The position numbers and the translations under genes are program-made. Below are positions 53,666 through 62,112 of a stretch of 62,340 nt of DNA, in pieces; positions within the stretch are counted from its first letter, which is position 1; each line of letters starts with the position of its first letter. The notes under the pieces are model-generated. The model was not told the DNA's origin, searched no databases, and worked only from the letters and a program-made list of their open reading frames with translations. Source of the stretch: Propionibacteriaceae bacterium (GTDB lineage: Bacteria; Actinomycetota; Actinomycetes; Propionibacteriales; Propionibacteriaceae); assembly GCA_031265875.1 (NCBI GenBank), contig JAISCA010000070.1, forward strand, positions 1 to 62,340. The letters are read 5' to 3'.

Positions 53666-53749
53666 AGGCCCGGCTGTGACAGGACGGCCGGAACGACGCC
53701 GCCCGCCGCCCAGGCTGGTCGAGCGGGTCGGGTCGGCGATCTGGCCCAA

Positions 53750-53776
53750 AGACAAAACCCGCCCCGAGGGGCGGGT
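53750..53776 (-). terminator. Rho-independent terminator of rpmB
   Basis: ACCCGCCCC and GGGGCGGGT form a perfect 9-bp stem with a 2-nt loop. On the minus strand TTTTGTCTTT follows. It ends 19 nt after the rpmB stop and separates it from recG. This is the clearest intrinsic terminator in the window. Confidence 0.88.
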
Positions 53777-53794
53777 GGTCGCTCGGCGCTCCGC

Positions 53795-53980
53795 TCAGCG
53801 GGTGACCTTGCCCGCTTTGATGCAGGCGGTGCAAGCGTACAAACGCTGGGGCGTGCCATTGACGACGGCGTGGACCCGCTGAATGTTGGGGTTCCAGCGC
53901 CGCAGGGTCTTCTTCTTCGACCAAGGCACGTTGTGGCCGAAACCTGGGCCTTTGCCACAGAGATCACATACAGCAGCCAC
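53795..53980 (-). CDS. rpmB: 50S ribosomal protein L28
   Basis: A 61-aa L28 with two CxxC pairs (CDLCGKGPGFGHNVP and CTACIKAG), so the zinc-binding form. The core SKKKTLRRWNPNIQRV is conserved. The GTG at 53980 has GAGGAG 8 nt ahead. It is a single-gene unit with its own terminator and a possible control motif at 54148-54169. Confidence 0.95.
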   Translation of the reverse strand: MAAVCDLCGKGPGFGHNVPWSKKKTLRRWNPNIQRVHAVVNGTPQRLYACTACIKAGKVTR

Positions 53981-54147
53981 CAGAACACTCCTCGATCTTT
54001 CGACGCAGACGACCCGCCTGCGGACAGCTTGGACAGAATACACGCTGACCTGGAGACGGGCCTAATCGACGGCCCCGCTCCGGGCTCGCCGCCGGCCGGC
54101 CCATACTCACAGAGCAGTTGCGACCCCGACTCGCCGGGAAGCGAGGT

Positions 54148-54169
54148 TCGTAACTATCCTGTCGCGTGA
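54148..54169. repeat. 22-bp intergenic motif, copy 2 of 2
   Basis: TCGTAACTATCC, then TG, then TCGCGTGA; it matches 230-251 at 20 of 22 positions. It lies 168 nt upstream of the rpmB start and 48 nt beyond the rnj stop. On the minus strand GGATAGTTACGA could hold a -10. Confidence 0.55.
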
Positions 54170-54216
54170 TCGACCTGGGTCGAGGGGCGGTTACGACGTC
54201 GTCCTGAGCGGCGCGG

Positions 54217-55947
54217 TCAGTTCCGCGACCGCCGGCGGCCGTTGGTCGGACCAGCCACCGGGCCCGTCGTCACCACCACTGGCACGATCATGGGCCGGCC
54301 GCGCAAGGTGGCTGAGACCCAACGCCCGACCGTGCGCCGGATGACCTGTTGCAATTGGTACTGATCCTCGACGCCCTCGCGCAGGGCGTCGTTCAGATTC
54401 TCCGTGATCTGGGGCCGGACGGCTTCGAAGACGGCGTCCTCCTCGACGAAGCCGCGGGCGTGGATGTCGAGTTCGGTCACCCGGCGCCGGGCCGCGTCGA
54501 GCACAGCGATGACGGTGATGAAACCGGCCGCGCCCAAGATGCGCCGGTCGGCCAAGGACTCCTCGCTCAGTCCGCCGACCGAGGAGCCGTCGACGAAGAT
54601 GTAGCCGGCGTCGACCTTGCCCACCACCTGGGCCCGGTGGTCGGCCAGGTCGATGACGCAGCCGTCCTCGGCCACGATGGCGCACTCCTCGGGCACGCCG
54701 GTGGCGATGGCCAGATTGGCGTTGGCGATCAGATGACGGGCCTCGCCGTGGACGGGCAAGACGTGGCGCGGCTTGACGATGTTGTAGCAGTAGAGCAATT
54801 CACCCGCCGAGGCATGGCCGGAGACGTGGACCAAAGCGTTGCCCTTGTGCACCACCCGCGCCCCCAGCCGGGTCAACCGGTTGATCACCCGGCTGACGGC
54901 GTTCTCGTTCCCCGGCACCAAGGAACTGGCCAGCAGGACGGTGTCGCCCGGGCTGATGACGACGTTGGGGTGCTCGCCGTTGGCCATCCGGGCCAAGGCC
55001 GACAGCGGCTCGCCTTGCGAGCCGGTCGAGATGATGACCACCCGGTCGGCCGGGTAATTGTCGAGGTCCTTCAGCTCGATCAGAGCGTCGCCGGGGGCCT
55101 CTAAGAAACCCAGTTCCCGGGCCACCGTCATATTGCGCACCATCGAGCGGCCGACGTAGACGATCTTGCGGTCGTGTTGGACCGCCTGATTGATGATCTG
55201 CTGCACCCGGTGCACATGGGAGGAGAAGCAAGCCACCACGATCTTGTTCACCGCCGTGTCGAAGACCCGGCGCAGAGCCGGCTCGACCTCCAGTTCGCCG
55301 ACGGTGAAGCCCGGCACCTCGGCGTTGGTCGAGTCGGCCATGAACAGGTCGACCCCCTCGGCTCCCAGCCGGGCGAAGCTAGGCAGATCGGTCACCCGCC
55401 GGTCCAGGGGCAGCTGGTCCATCTTGAAGTCGCCGGTGTGCAAGACCGTGCCGGCGACCGTCCTGAGGCAGACCGCCAAAGCGTCCGGGATGGAGTGGTT
55501 GACGGCGACGAACTCGACGTCGAATTGTTGGCCGATCTCGATCCGGTCGCCTTCCTTGACCTCGTTCAAGTCGCTGTGGTGCAGACGGTGCTCCTTCAAC
55601 TTGCCCCGGACGAAACCGAGGGTGAGGCGGGAGCCGTAGACCGGGATGTCGGAGCGCTGACGCAAGAGATAGGGCACGGCGCCGATGTGGTCCTCGTGGC
55701 CATGGGTCAAGACCAGTCCGACGACATCGTCCAGGCGGTCGGCGATGGCCTCCCACCCGGGCAGGATGAGGTCGACCCCCGGATGGCGCTCCTCCGGGAA
55801 GAGCACTCCGGCGTCGACCAAGAGGATTTCGCCGTTGACCTCGAAAGCGGTCATATTGCGTCCGACGTCGCCCAACCCACCCAGCGGAATGACCCGCAGA
55901 GTGTTGGGGCCGAGTCTAGGCGGAGACGACAATCCAGTAGCGATCAC
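54217..55947 (-). CDS. rnj: Ribonuclease J
   Basis: A 576-aa beta-CASP metallo-lactamase RNase with 5' exo- and endonuclease activity in RNA decay and rRNA processing. The metal site shows THGHEDHIGAVPYLL, later TGDFKMDQ; the beta-CASP part has ADSTNAEVPGFT, SSHVHRVQQI and VHVSGHAS. The GTG at 55947 lies 6 nt after a -10 (TAATCT at 55954-55959), so it is probably leaderless. It is a single gene. Confidence 0.96.
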   Translation of the reverse strand: MIATGLSSPPRLGPNTLRVIPLGGLGDVGRNMTAFEVNGEILLVDAGVLFPEERHPGVDLILPGWEAIADRLDDVVGLVLTHGHEDHIGAVPYLLRQRSDIPVYGSRLTLGFVRGKLKEHRLHHSDLNEVKEGDRIEIGQQFDVEFVAVNHSIPDALAVCLRTVAGTVLHTGDFKMDQLPLDRRVTDLPSFARLGAEGVDLFMADSTNAEVPGFTVGELEVEPALRRVFDTAVNKIVVACFSSHVHRVQQIINQAVQHDRKIVYVGRSMVRNMTVARELGFLEAPGDALIELKDLDNYPADRVVIISTGSQGEPLSALARMANGEHPNVVISPGDTVLLASSLVPGNENAVSRVINRLTRLGARVVHKGNALVHVSGHASAGELLYCYNIVKPRHVLPVHGEARHLIANANLAIATGVPEECAIVAEDGCVIDLADHRAQVVGKVDAGYIFVDGSSVGGLSEESLADRRILGAAGFITVIAVLDAARRRVTELDIHARGFVEEDAVFEAVRPQITENLNDALREGVEDQYQLQQVIRRTVGRWVSATLRGRPMIVPVVVTTGPVAGPTNGRRRSRN

Positions 55948-55953
55948 TGCCCT

Positions 55954-55959
55954 AGATTA
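55954..55959 (-). promoter_or_regulatory. rnj promoter -10 (leaderless)
   Basis: TAATCT lies 6 nt before the rnj GTG. Confidence 0.45.
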
Positions 55960-56002
55960 GCCCGAAGCCGGCTAGAAGAGCCCAAAAGGTGTCCTTCCTC
56001 CG

Positions 56003-56030
56003 CCGCGCCCAGGCCCGCCGCTGGGCGCGG
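56003..56030. other. 10-bp hairpin in the rnj-dnaE2 gap
   Basis: CCGCGCCCAG and CTGGGCGCGG form a perfect 10-bp stem with an 8-nt loop, between the divergent rnj and DUF6504 genes. There is no T-run and no gene to terminate. The rest of the 374-nt gap holds only the SOS promoter. Confidence 0.5.
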
Positions 56031-56166
56031 ACCCCGGGAACGAGACGGACTAGGCCTGACCGATCGGCCGCGCCGACGCTCGGTGGCCCAGTGGGTCAAC
56101 GGCGCGTCCGCGAAGAGGGCCGGCCCGATCACAGGACAGATTCTGATCGAACCGAGTTCGCGCCCC

Positions 56167-56195
56167 TTGGCATCGAACGACTGTTCGATTACACT
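56167..56195 (+). promoter_or_regulatory. SOS promoter with perfect LexA box
   Basis: TTGGCA (56167-56172) and TACACT (56190-56195) are 17 nt apart. The spacer is filled by TCGAACGACTGTTCGA (56173-56188), a perfect palindromic Gram-positive/actinobacterial LexA site. LexA bound there would block polymerase; DNA damage would relieve it. It controls DUF6504 and dnaE2. Confidence 0.88.
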
Positions 56196-56321
56196 GAGTG
56201 ATCTGACTCCGCCGACCGGCCGACCGGAACGGCGCCACTGGACCGATCCCGGCCGCCGGCGCCTCTGCTAGGCCCCGTCGGAGTCGATCACGATGGACCA
56301 GTCGCTCACCGGAGGTGTGCC

Positions 56322-56624
56322 ATGGGGGTCGGCTCGACCGTTTTGGAAGACTTCGCCACGGTCTGGACCACGCCGACCGGCGCCCCGGCCCGTTTCCTCT
56401 ACCAAGGCCGCCGCTTCACCGTCACCGTCCGGCCGGTCTTCTGGATCGATCGGCTGCCCTGGTGGCGCCAGGTCGACCGGGTCCCGCCCGGCCGGGCGGC
56501 CACCGCCTTAGAACAGCCCATGTGGCATGTCCGGGCCGCCGCCGCCGGCGGACCGCCTCTGACCTTCGACCTGGCCGCCGACCCCGACTCCGACCAGTGG
56601 CGGGTCAGCGGAGTCTACGGCTGA
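56322..56624 (+). CDS. DUF6504 mutasome-linked protein
   Basis: A 100-aa protein of the DUF6504 type, often found in actinobacteria next to imuB or dnaE2. It has a beta-rich pattern (ARFLYQGRRFTVTVRPVFWIDRLPWW, then MWHVRAAAAG) and ends with GVYG. The ATG follows GGAGGT. It lies 120 nt after the SOS promoter and 7 nt before dnaE2. Its function is unknown; induction by damage is likely. Confidence 0.85.
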   Translation: MGVGSTVLEDFATVWTTPTGAPARFLYQGRRFTVTVRPVFWIDRLPWWRQVDRVPPGRAATALEQPMWHVRAAAAGGPPLTFDLAADPDSDQWRVSGVYG

Positions 56625-56631
56625 GGCCCCG

Positions 56632-59600
56632 ATGTCAGCTTTCACCCATCTCCACGTCGCTAGCGCCCACTCGGCCCACCACGGCACGGCCTGGCCGGAC
56701 CAATTGGCCCAGGCCGCCGCCGCCGACGGCGCCACCGCCTTGGCTCTGACCGACCGCGACGGCCTCTACGGGGCCGCCCGTCACATCGCGGCCTGCCGTC
56801 AGGTCGGCTTGGCCCCGATCGTCGGGGCCGAGTTGACCGTCTTAGCCGAGGACCAGCCGCCCAGCCAGATCACAGTCTTGGCCCACGGCCACGACGGCGG
56901 GGCCGGTTGGGCCAGCCTGACCCGGCTGATCTCGGCCGCTCACAACGACCGTCGACCGACCGGACCAAGCGGGCCGGCCGGCCCGACTCCCACGACCGCC
57001 AGCCCAGCCCTGGTCGGCTTGGCCCCGGACCGGCCGGCCGCCTTCCTGCTGGGCTCCGACCAGCCGACCGGGACCGTCCTGCTTGGCCCCGCCTCCGACG
57101 TCGGCCAGGCCCTGCTAGCCGGCCAACGCCAACTGGCCGAGGAGCGATTGCGCGTCTGGCAGCGGCGGCTGGGACCGGCTCTGATGGTCGAATTGGTCTG
57201 CCATCACACCCGCCCCGGGTCCGCCGCCAGCCTGAGCCAGGCCGCCGAGTTGTTCGAGTTGGCCCGCCACTGCGGCCTGGAGGCCGTACTGAGCAACGCC
57301 GTGCGCTACCTGGCGGCCGACGACGCCATCACCGGCGACGTGCTCGACGCCGCCGACCGCCTCCAACCGCTGGGCTCCTTCATCCCCCAGCCCAACGGGC
57401 AGGCCTGGCTCAAACCGGCCGCCACGATGGCCCAGATCGCCGCCGGCGTCGCCGACCAGGCCGGCCGGCCCAAGGCCGGGGCCAAGCTGTTGGAGTCGAC
57501 CGAACGGCTGGCGGACCGCTGCCGGATCGACCCCGAGGGCGACATCGGCTGGCAGCGGCCCAAGCTGCCCGAGCTGTCCGCCCTGGGGCTCAAGGGCGAC
57601 CCCGGCCGCCTGCTCGACCAACGCTGCCGCCAAGCCCTGCCCGATCTCTACCCTGCCGCCGGCCGGGCCACCCGGGAGCGTCTACGCCAACGCCTCGAGC
57701 TGGAGCTCGGGACCATCGCCAGCTTCGGCTTCGAGAGCTACTTCCTGACCGTGGCCGACGTGGTCGACCTGATCCGCCGACTCGGCGTCCGGGTCCAGGC
57801 CCGTGGCTCCGGCGCCGCCTCCCTGGTCAATTATCTCTTGCATGTGTCGAGCGTCGACCCGCTCGAACACGACCTCGTCTTCGAGCGCTTCCTGGGCCGG
57901 GACCGCTCGACCCTGCCGGACATCGACCTCGACGTCGAGGCGGCCCGCCGCCACGACATCTACCGGGCCGTCTTCGCTCGCTACGGCCAACACCGGGTCG
58001 CCCTGCTGTCCATGACCAGCCACTACCGCAGCCGGGGCGCCGCCCACGACGCCGGGGTGGCCCTGGGTCTGAGCGAGGCTCAGATCGACCGCTTCCTGAC
58101 CCGGCGGCGGCGCCTAGCCGAGGCGGCGGAGCCGGCTCCCGGCCGCCCACCGGAGCTAGGTCACCTGAGCGGCTCGGCCGCGGGCCAGCCCCGACTCGAT
58201 CTGTTGGCCGATCTGAGCGAACGCTTGGAGCGGCTGCCGCGCCACTTGGCGGCCCACCCTTGCGGCGTCATCCTGGGCGACGCCCAGTTGCTCAGCCTGA
58301 CCCCGGTCCAGCCCTCCGGAATCGGCTTGCCCATGAGCCAGTTCGACAAGGACGACATCGACGGTCTCGGTCTGCTCAAACTCGACCTCCTGGGCGTCCG
58401 CATGCAATCCGCTCTGGCCTACGCGCGCGACGAGATCGTCCGCCTCAACGGCTCCCAAGCGGCCGCCGCCGGCGGCCTGGCGCCCGACGTCGGCTACATC
58501 GACCAGTCCGGCCGGATCGATCTCGAAGGCCTGCCTCACGACGACGTCGCCACCTTCGAGACCATCCGCAGCACCCACACGCTGGGACTGTCCCAGATCG
58601 AGTCGCCCGGTCAACGCGAGTTGATCGGCCAATCGCAGCCGGAGAGCTACGAGGACCTGATCGCCGACATCTCGCTCTTTCGGCCCGGGCCGATGCTGGG
58701 CGGCATGGTGACGCCGTACCTGGAGGCCAAGCACGGCCGGCGCCGGCCCGAGGCCATCCATCCCCGCTTCCAGTCCTTCCTGCAGGACTCCCACGGCGTC
58801 GTCATCTACCACGAGCAGGTCCTGCGTATCCTGAGCGACTGCATGGACGTCTCCTTGGACCAAGCCGACCAATTGCGCCGCGCCCTGGCCAGCCGACCGG
58901 GCCCGATCGAGGCCGCCTTCCGCCGCCGCACGGCCGCCCGCCGCGACCAACGCGGCCAGCGCCTGTTCAGCGATGATCAGATCGACCGCGTCTGGGCCGT
59001 ATTGGCCAGCTTCGGCGGCTTCGTCTTCTGCAAGGCCCACGCCGCCGCCATCGCCTGCACGACCTGGCAGTCGGCCTGGCTCAAGACCCACTACCCGGCC
59101 GAGTTCTTAGCCGCCCTGTTCGAGCACGACCCGGGCATGTACCCGCGCCGGCTGCTGGCGGCCGAGGCCCGCCGCCTCGGCATCGCCATCCTGCCCCTCG
59201 ACGCCAACGCCTCCAGCGACCATTACCGGGTCGAATGGGACGCCGACGGGGTCAAGGCCATCCGGTGGTCCTGGCGCGACGTCCTCGGCGTCACCCAGGC
59301 CGAGATCGGCCGCATCCTGGCCGGCCAGCCCTACGACTCCATCCTCGACTTCATCAGCCGGGCCAACCCCTCCCGGCGGCTAGCCGCCCGCCTGGCCGAA
59401 GTCGGGGCCTTCGACCGGCTGACCGACCCCGCCCAGCCGCTCAGCCGGGACGAGGTCGTGGCCTACGTCCGTCGCCTGACCAGCCGGGGGGCCCGGCTGC
59501 GACACCCGGCCAACCAACCGCCCCTGCTGACCGACGACCTGGCCCGGCTCCTACGGGACCCGCCGCCGGCCCAGCCCCGCCTGTTCGAGGACGGCTCGAA

Positions 59601-59805
59601 CGGCGGACCGGCGGTGGCCGGGCCACCAGGCCCAGCCAACGCCGGTCGCGCGATCGGGGTTCAGGGGTTGAGACGGGCCCGGCCGCCGTCAGGCAGCAGG
59701 GTCTCTCCGACCAGAGAGTCGGACAGTTCGGAGCAGAGGAAGAGCACCACCTTGGCCAGGTCGAGCGGGACCAGGGTGCGGCCCAACGGCATGGTCGGCA
59801 GGTAA
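56632..59805 (+). CDS. dnaE2: Error-prone DNA polymerase DnaE2, C-terminally altered
   Basis: A 1057-aa C-family polymerase for damage bypass. The PHP domain starts FTHLHVASAHSAHHG. The polymerase aspartates are Asp430 and Asp432 (LPDIDLD) and Asp585 (KLDLLG). Homology continues to about residue 988 (RLFEDG), past the GAFDRL region. I see no OB fold after it; the last 69 residues are Arg/Pro/Ser-rich, and those after about 1010 are antisense to the SDR gene ending at 59661. The natural C-terminus appears lost at a junction. No imuA or imuB gene is alongside. Confidence 0.88.
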   Translation: MSAFTHLHVASAHSAHHGTAWPDQLAQAAAADGATALALTDRDGLYGAARHIAACRQVGLAPIVGAELTVLAEDQPPSQITVLAHGHDGGAGWASLTRLISAAHNDRRPTGPSGPAGPTPTTASPALVGLAPDRPAAFLLGSDQPTGTVLLGPASDVGQALLAGQRQLAEERLRVWQRRLGPALMVELVCHHTRPGSAASLSQAAELFELARHCGLEAVLSNAVRYLAADDAITGDVLDAADRLQPLGSFIPQPNGQAWLKPAATMAQIAAGVADQAGRPKAGAKLLESTERLADRCRIDPEGDIGWQRPKLPELSALGLKGDPGRLLDQRCRQALPDLYPAAGRATRERLRQRLELELGTIASFGFESYFLTVADVVDLIRRLGVRVQARGSGAASLVNYLLHVSSVDPLEHDLVFERFLGRDRSTLPDIDLDVEAARRHDIYRAVFARYGQHRVALLSMTSHYRSRGAAHDAGVALGLSEAQIDRFLTRRRRLAEAAEPAPGRPPELGHLSGSAAGQPRLDLLADLSERLERLPRHLAAHPCGVILGDAQLLSLTPVQPSGIGLPMSQFDKDDIDGLGLLKLDLLGVRMQSALAYARDEIVRLNGSQAAAAGGLAPDVGYIDQSGRIDLEGLPHDDVATFETIRSTHTLGLSQIESPGQRELIGQSQPESYEDLIADISLFRPGPMLGGMVTPYLEAKHGRRRPEAIHPRFQSFLQDSHGVVIYHEQVLRILSDCMDVSLDQADQLRRALASRPGPIEAAFRRRTAARRDQRGQRLFSDDQIDRVWAVLASFGGFVFCKAHAAAIACTTWQSAWLKTHYPAEFLAALFEHDPGMYPRRLLAAEARRLGIAILPLDANASSDHYRVEWDADGVKAIRWSWRDVLGVTQAEIGRILAGQPYDSILDFISRANPSRRLAARLAEVGAFDRLTDPAQPLSRDEVVAYVRRLTSRGARLRHPANQPPLLTDDLARLLRDPPPAQPRLFEDGSNGGPAVAGPPGPANAGRAIGVQGLRRARPPSGSRVSPTRESDSSEQRKSTTLARSSGTRVRPNGMVGR

Positions 59806-60407
59806 TGCGCCGTGTACTCGTCTTCGCCGTAATACTTCCGCATCATGTCGGTCAGGGTCGGCCCCGGGGCGACCGCGTTCATGATCACGCCGTCGGCGGC
59901 GAAGCGCTTGCCCAGGTACCGGGTCAAGTTGTCCAAGGCGCCCTTGGTGGCGTTGTACTCGATGCCGTCGCCGCCGCCGGAGAAGGTGCCGGAGGTGGTG
60001 ACGTTGACGATCTTGCCGTAGTGACGCTGACGCATGTCCTGGTGGGCCGCCACCATCAGGTGGTACGGGGCCAAGGTGTTGATCTCGAAGGTCAACTGCC
60101 AGGGCTGCTTGGTGATGGCGGCGTTGTTGACCAGGATGTCGACCCGGCCGCACTGGGCCACCGTCTCGGCCACCACGGCCTGGCACTCCTGCTCGATCGC
60201 CAGATTGTGCTGCAGGTAGATCGGCGGGCGACCGCCGATCTGGGCCAGCTTCTCCAGCCCCTCGGCCGCTTCGGCCCGAGGCAGCACGTCCGCCACCACG
60301 ACTTGGGCGCCGGACTGGGCCAGCAGCTCGGCCATGACCAGACCCATGCCCCGGCCGGCCCCCGTCACGATGGCGACTTTATCCGATAGATCGATTGCGT
60401 AGACCAT
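59661..60407 (-). CDS. Short-chain dehydrogenase/reductase (module 2)
   Basis: A 248-aa classical SDR with TGAGRGMG, VVADVLP (Asp at the end of strand 2, for NAD), LVNNAAI, VTTSGTFSGGG and the YNATK catalytic pair, ending LLPDGGRARL. It starts 3 nt after the kinase gene. It is the third gene of the module, as in copy 1, but on the other strand and only distantly similar. Its last 145 nt overlap the 3' end of dnaE2. Confidence 0.87.
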   Translation of the reverse strand: MVYAIDLSDKVAIVTGAGRGMGLVMAELLAQSGAQVVVADVLPRAEAAEGLEKLAQIGGRPPIYLQHNLAIEQECQAVVAETVAQCGRVDILVNNAAITKQPWQLTFEINTLAPYHLMVAAHQDMRQRHYGKIVNVTTSGTFSGGGDGIEYNATKGALDNLTRYLGKRFAADGVIMNAVAPGPTLTDMMRKYYGEDEYTAHYLPTMPLGRTLVPLDLAKVVLFLCSELSDSLVGETLLPDGGRARLNP

Positions 60408-60410
60408 AGG

Positions 60411-61967
60411 TCAGCCCCTCCTGAATTTAGCGATCTTGCGGTATACGCCGGCGTTGGCCAGCGCGTAATAGGTGTCACGGTAGATCTCGAACAACTGGTC
60501 GTAGATCGCCACGTTGGCCGGGATCGGATCGATGCTGTCGGTGATCCGGACCATCTGCTTGACGCCTTGCTTGGTGTCGGACACCAGACCGGCTCCGACC
60601 GCCGCCAAGATGGCCACGCCGATGATAGAGGCGTCGGAGACCTCCAGGGTCTGGATCCGGCAGTTCATGACATCGGCGATGATCTGACGCCACTGGGGCG
60701 ACTTGGTGGCCCCGCCGGTGATGGTGATGGAGTCCTTCAGAGTCACGCCGGTGGCCTTGATGGCCTCGTAGATGAAACGGCTCTCCAGGGTCACGCCCTC
60801 CATCACGGCGCGCACCATGTCGGCCCGGGTGGTGGCGGGGCTGAGCCCGACGAAGGAGGCGGTGGCGTCGCCGTCCTGGGTCGGATAGCCGGTGCCGAAG
60901 AGAGCGGCCTGGAAGACGACGCCGTTGGAGCCGGGCGCGCTCTGGTCGATGTAATGGCTCATCAAGTCGAAGGGCTCCTGGCCCATGGCCTGACCCAAGG
61001 CCACCTCGGCCGGGCAGAGCACGTCGCGGGCCCAGCGGTAGCAAGTCGCGCCCGAGATCTGGTTGCCTTCGATCTCGAAGATGCCCAGCTCGGGCGTGCT
61101 CGGGATCATCAGGTTGACCAACTCGGCGAAGTTGGGCTTGGCCAAGCCGACCACCAATTCACCGACCGTGCCCAGGGTCAACGACATCGAGCCGTCCTCG
61201 ATCACGGCCGCCCCCATGGCGGCGGCTTGCTGGTCGCCTGAGCCGGCCACGATCAAGGTGCCCTCGGCCAGACCGGTCAGCTGGGCGATGTCGGCCTTGA
61301 CCCGGCCCACCACCTGGCCCGGCGGGACCAAGGGCGGCAGCAGGTCGGGGCGCAGATCGAGAGCGGCCATGACCTCGTCGTTCCACTCCAGGGTGCGCAC
61401 GTCCATCATGCCGGAGACGAAGGCGTTGGAGGTCTCGGTGCAGAACTTGGCGGCGCCGAAGAGCCACATCGCGTAGGCGTCGACCAGGGCGAAATGCTTG
61501 GCCTTCTGGTAGATGTCGGGGTGGACCTTCTTCAGCCAGTAGAGCTTCTCCACCGAATAGGTCCGAGTGATCGGCTCGCCGGTGATGCTGAACATGTAGT
61601 CGCGATCCATACGCTCGTAGATCTCGTCCATCACGACCTCGGCCCGGTTGTCCAGCCAGACGTAGAAGCGGTCGTCGATCGGCAGCATGTCCTGATCCAG
61701 CAGGCAGAAGGTGGCCCGCTGGACCGAGAAGCTGAGCGCCACCACCTCGGTGTTGGGCACGCCGGAACTGGCCAAGGCGTCCCGGATGCAGGCGAAGACC
61801 TGCTCGAACAGGAAGCTGACCGACACCTCGACGGCGTCCTGTTCGGGGTATTGCAAGGGGTACTCGGCGTAGCCGGCGCCCTTGATGCGGCCATCCACGG
61901 TGACGACCATGGCCTTGGCTCCAGTGGTGCCGATGTCGACGGCCAGCACGTAACTACTCATATTCAT
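60411..61967 (-). CDS. FGGY-family carbohydrate kinase (module 2)
   Basis: A 518-aa sugar kinase: phosphate loop AVDIGTTGAKAMVV, GSGDQQAAAMGA, SLTLGTVGELVVG and TGGATKSPQWRQI. It is clearly of the same class as the kinase at 11979-13520 but only distantly related. Upstream in the same direction is the DERA-like gene at the window edge, and the SDR follows. ATG codons at 61967 and 61961 are both possible starts. Confidence 0.88.
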   Translation of the reverse strand: MNMSSYVLAVDIGTTGAKAMVVTVDGRIKGAGYAEYPLQYPEQDAVEVSVSFLFEQVFACIRDALASSGVPNTEVVALSFSVQRATFCLLDQDMLPIDDRFYVWLDNRAEVVMDEIYERMDRDYMFSITGEPITRTYSVEKLYWLKKVHPDIYQKAKHFALVDAYAMWLFGAAKFCTETSNAFVSGMMDVRTLEWNDEVMAALDLRPDLLPPLVPPGQVVGRVKADIAQLTGLAEGTLIVAGSGDQQAAAMGAAVIEDGSMSLTLGTVGELVVGLAKPNFAELVNLMIPSTPELGIFEIEGNQISGATCYRWARDVLCPAEVALGQAMGQEPFDLMSHYIDQSAPGSNGVVFQAALFGTGYPTQDGDATASFVGLSPATTRADMVRAVMEGVTLESRFIYEAIKATGVTLKDSITITGGATKSPQWRQIIADVMNCRIQTLEVSDASIIGVAILAAVGAGLVSDTKQGVKQMVRITDSIDPIPANVAIYDQLFEIYRDTYYALANAGVYRKIAKFRRG

Positions 61968-62112
61968 TTTCTATCGTGCTCCTTTGCACGGTGCGGTGTG
62001 AAAGCCCCTGGACGATCGTCAGAAGCTGAAGGGAGGTGGAGATGAAGGTTGACTCGCTCCGGCGGCGGGAGCCAGACGACGGTGGTCTGGCTCCGCGCCG
62101 GCCAGTTCTGGC

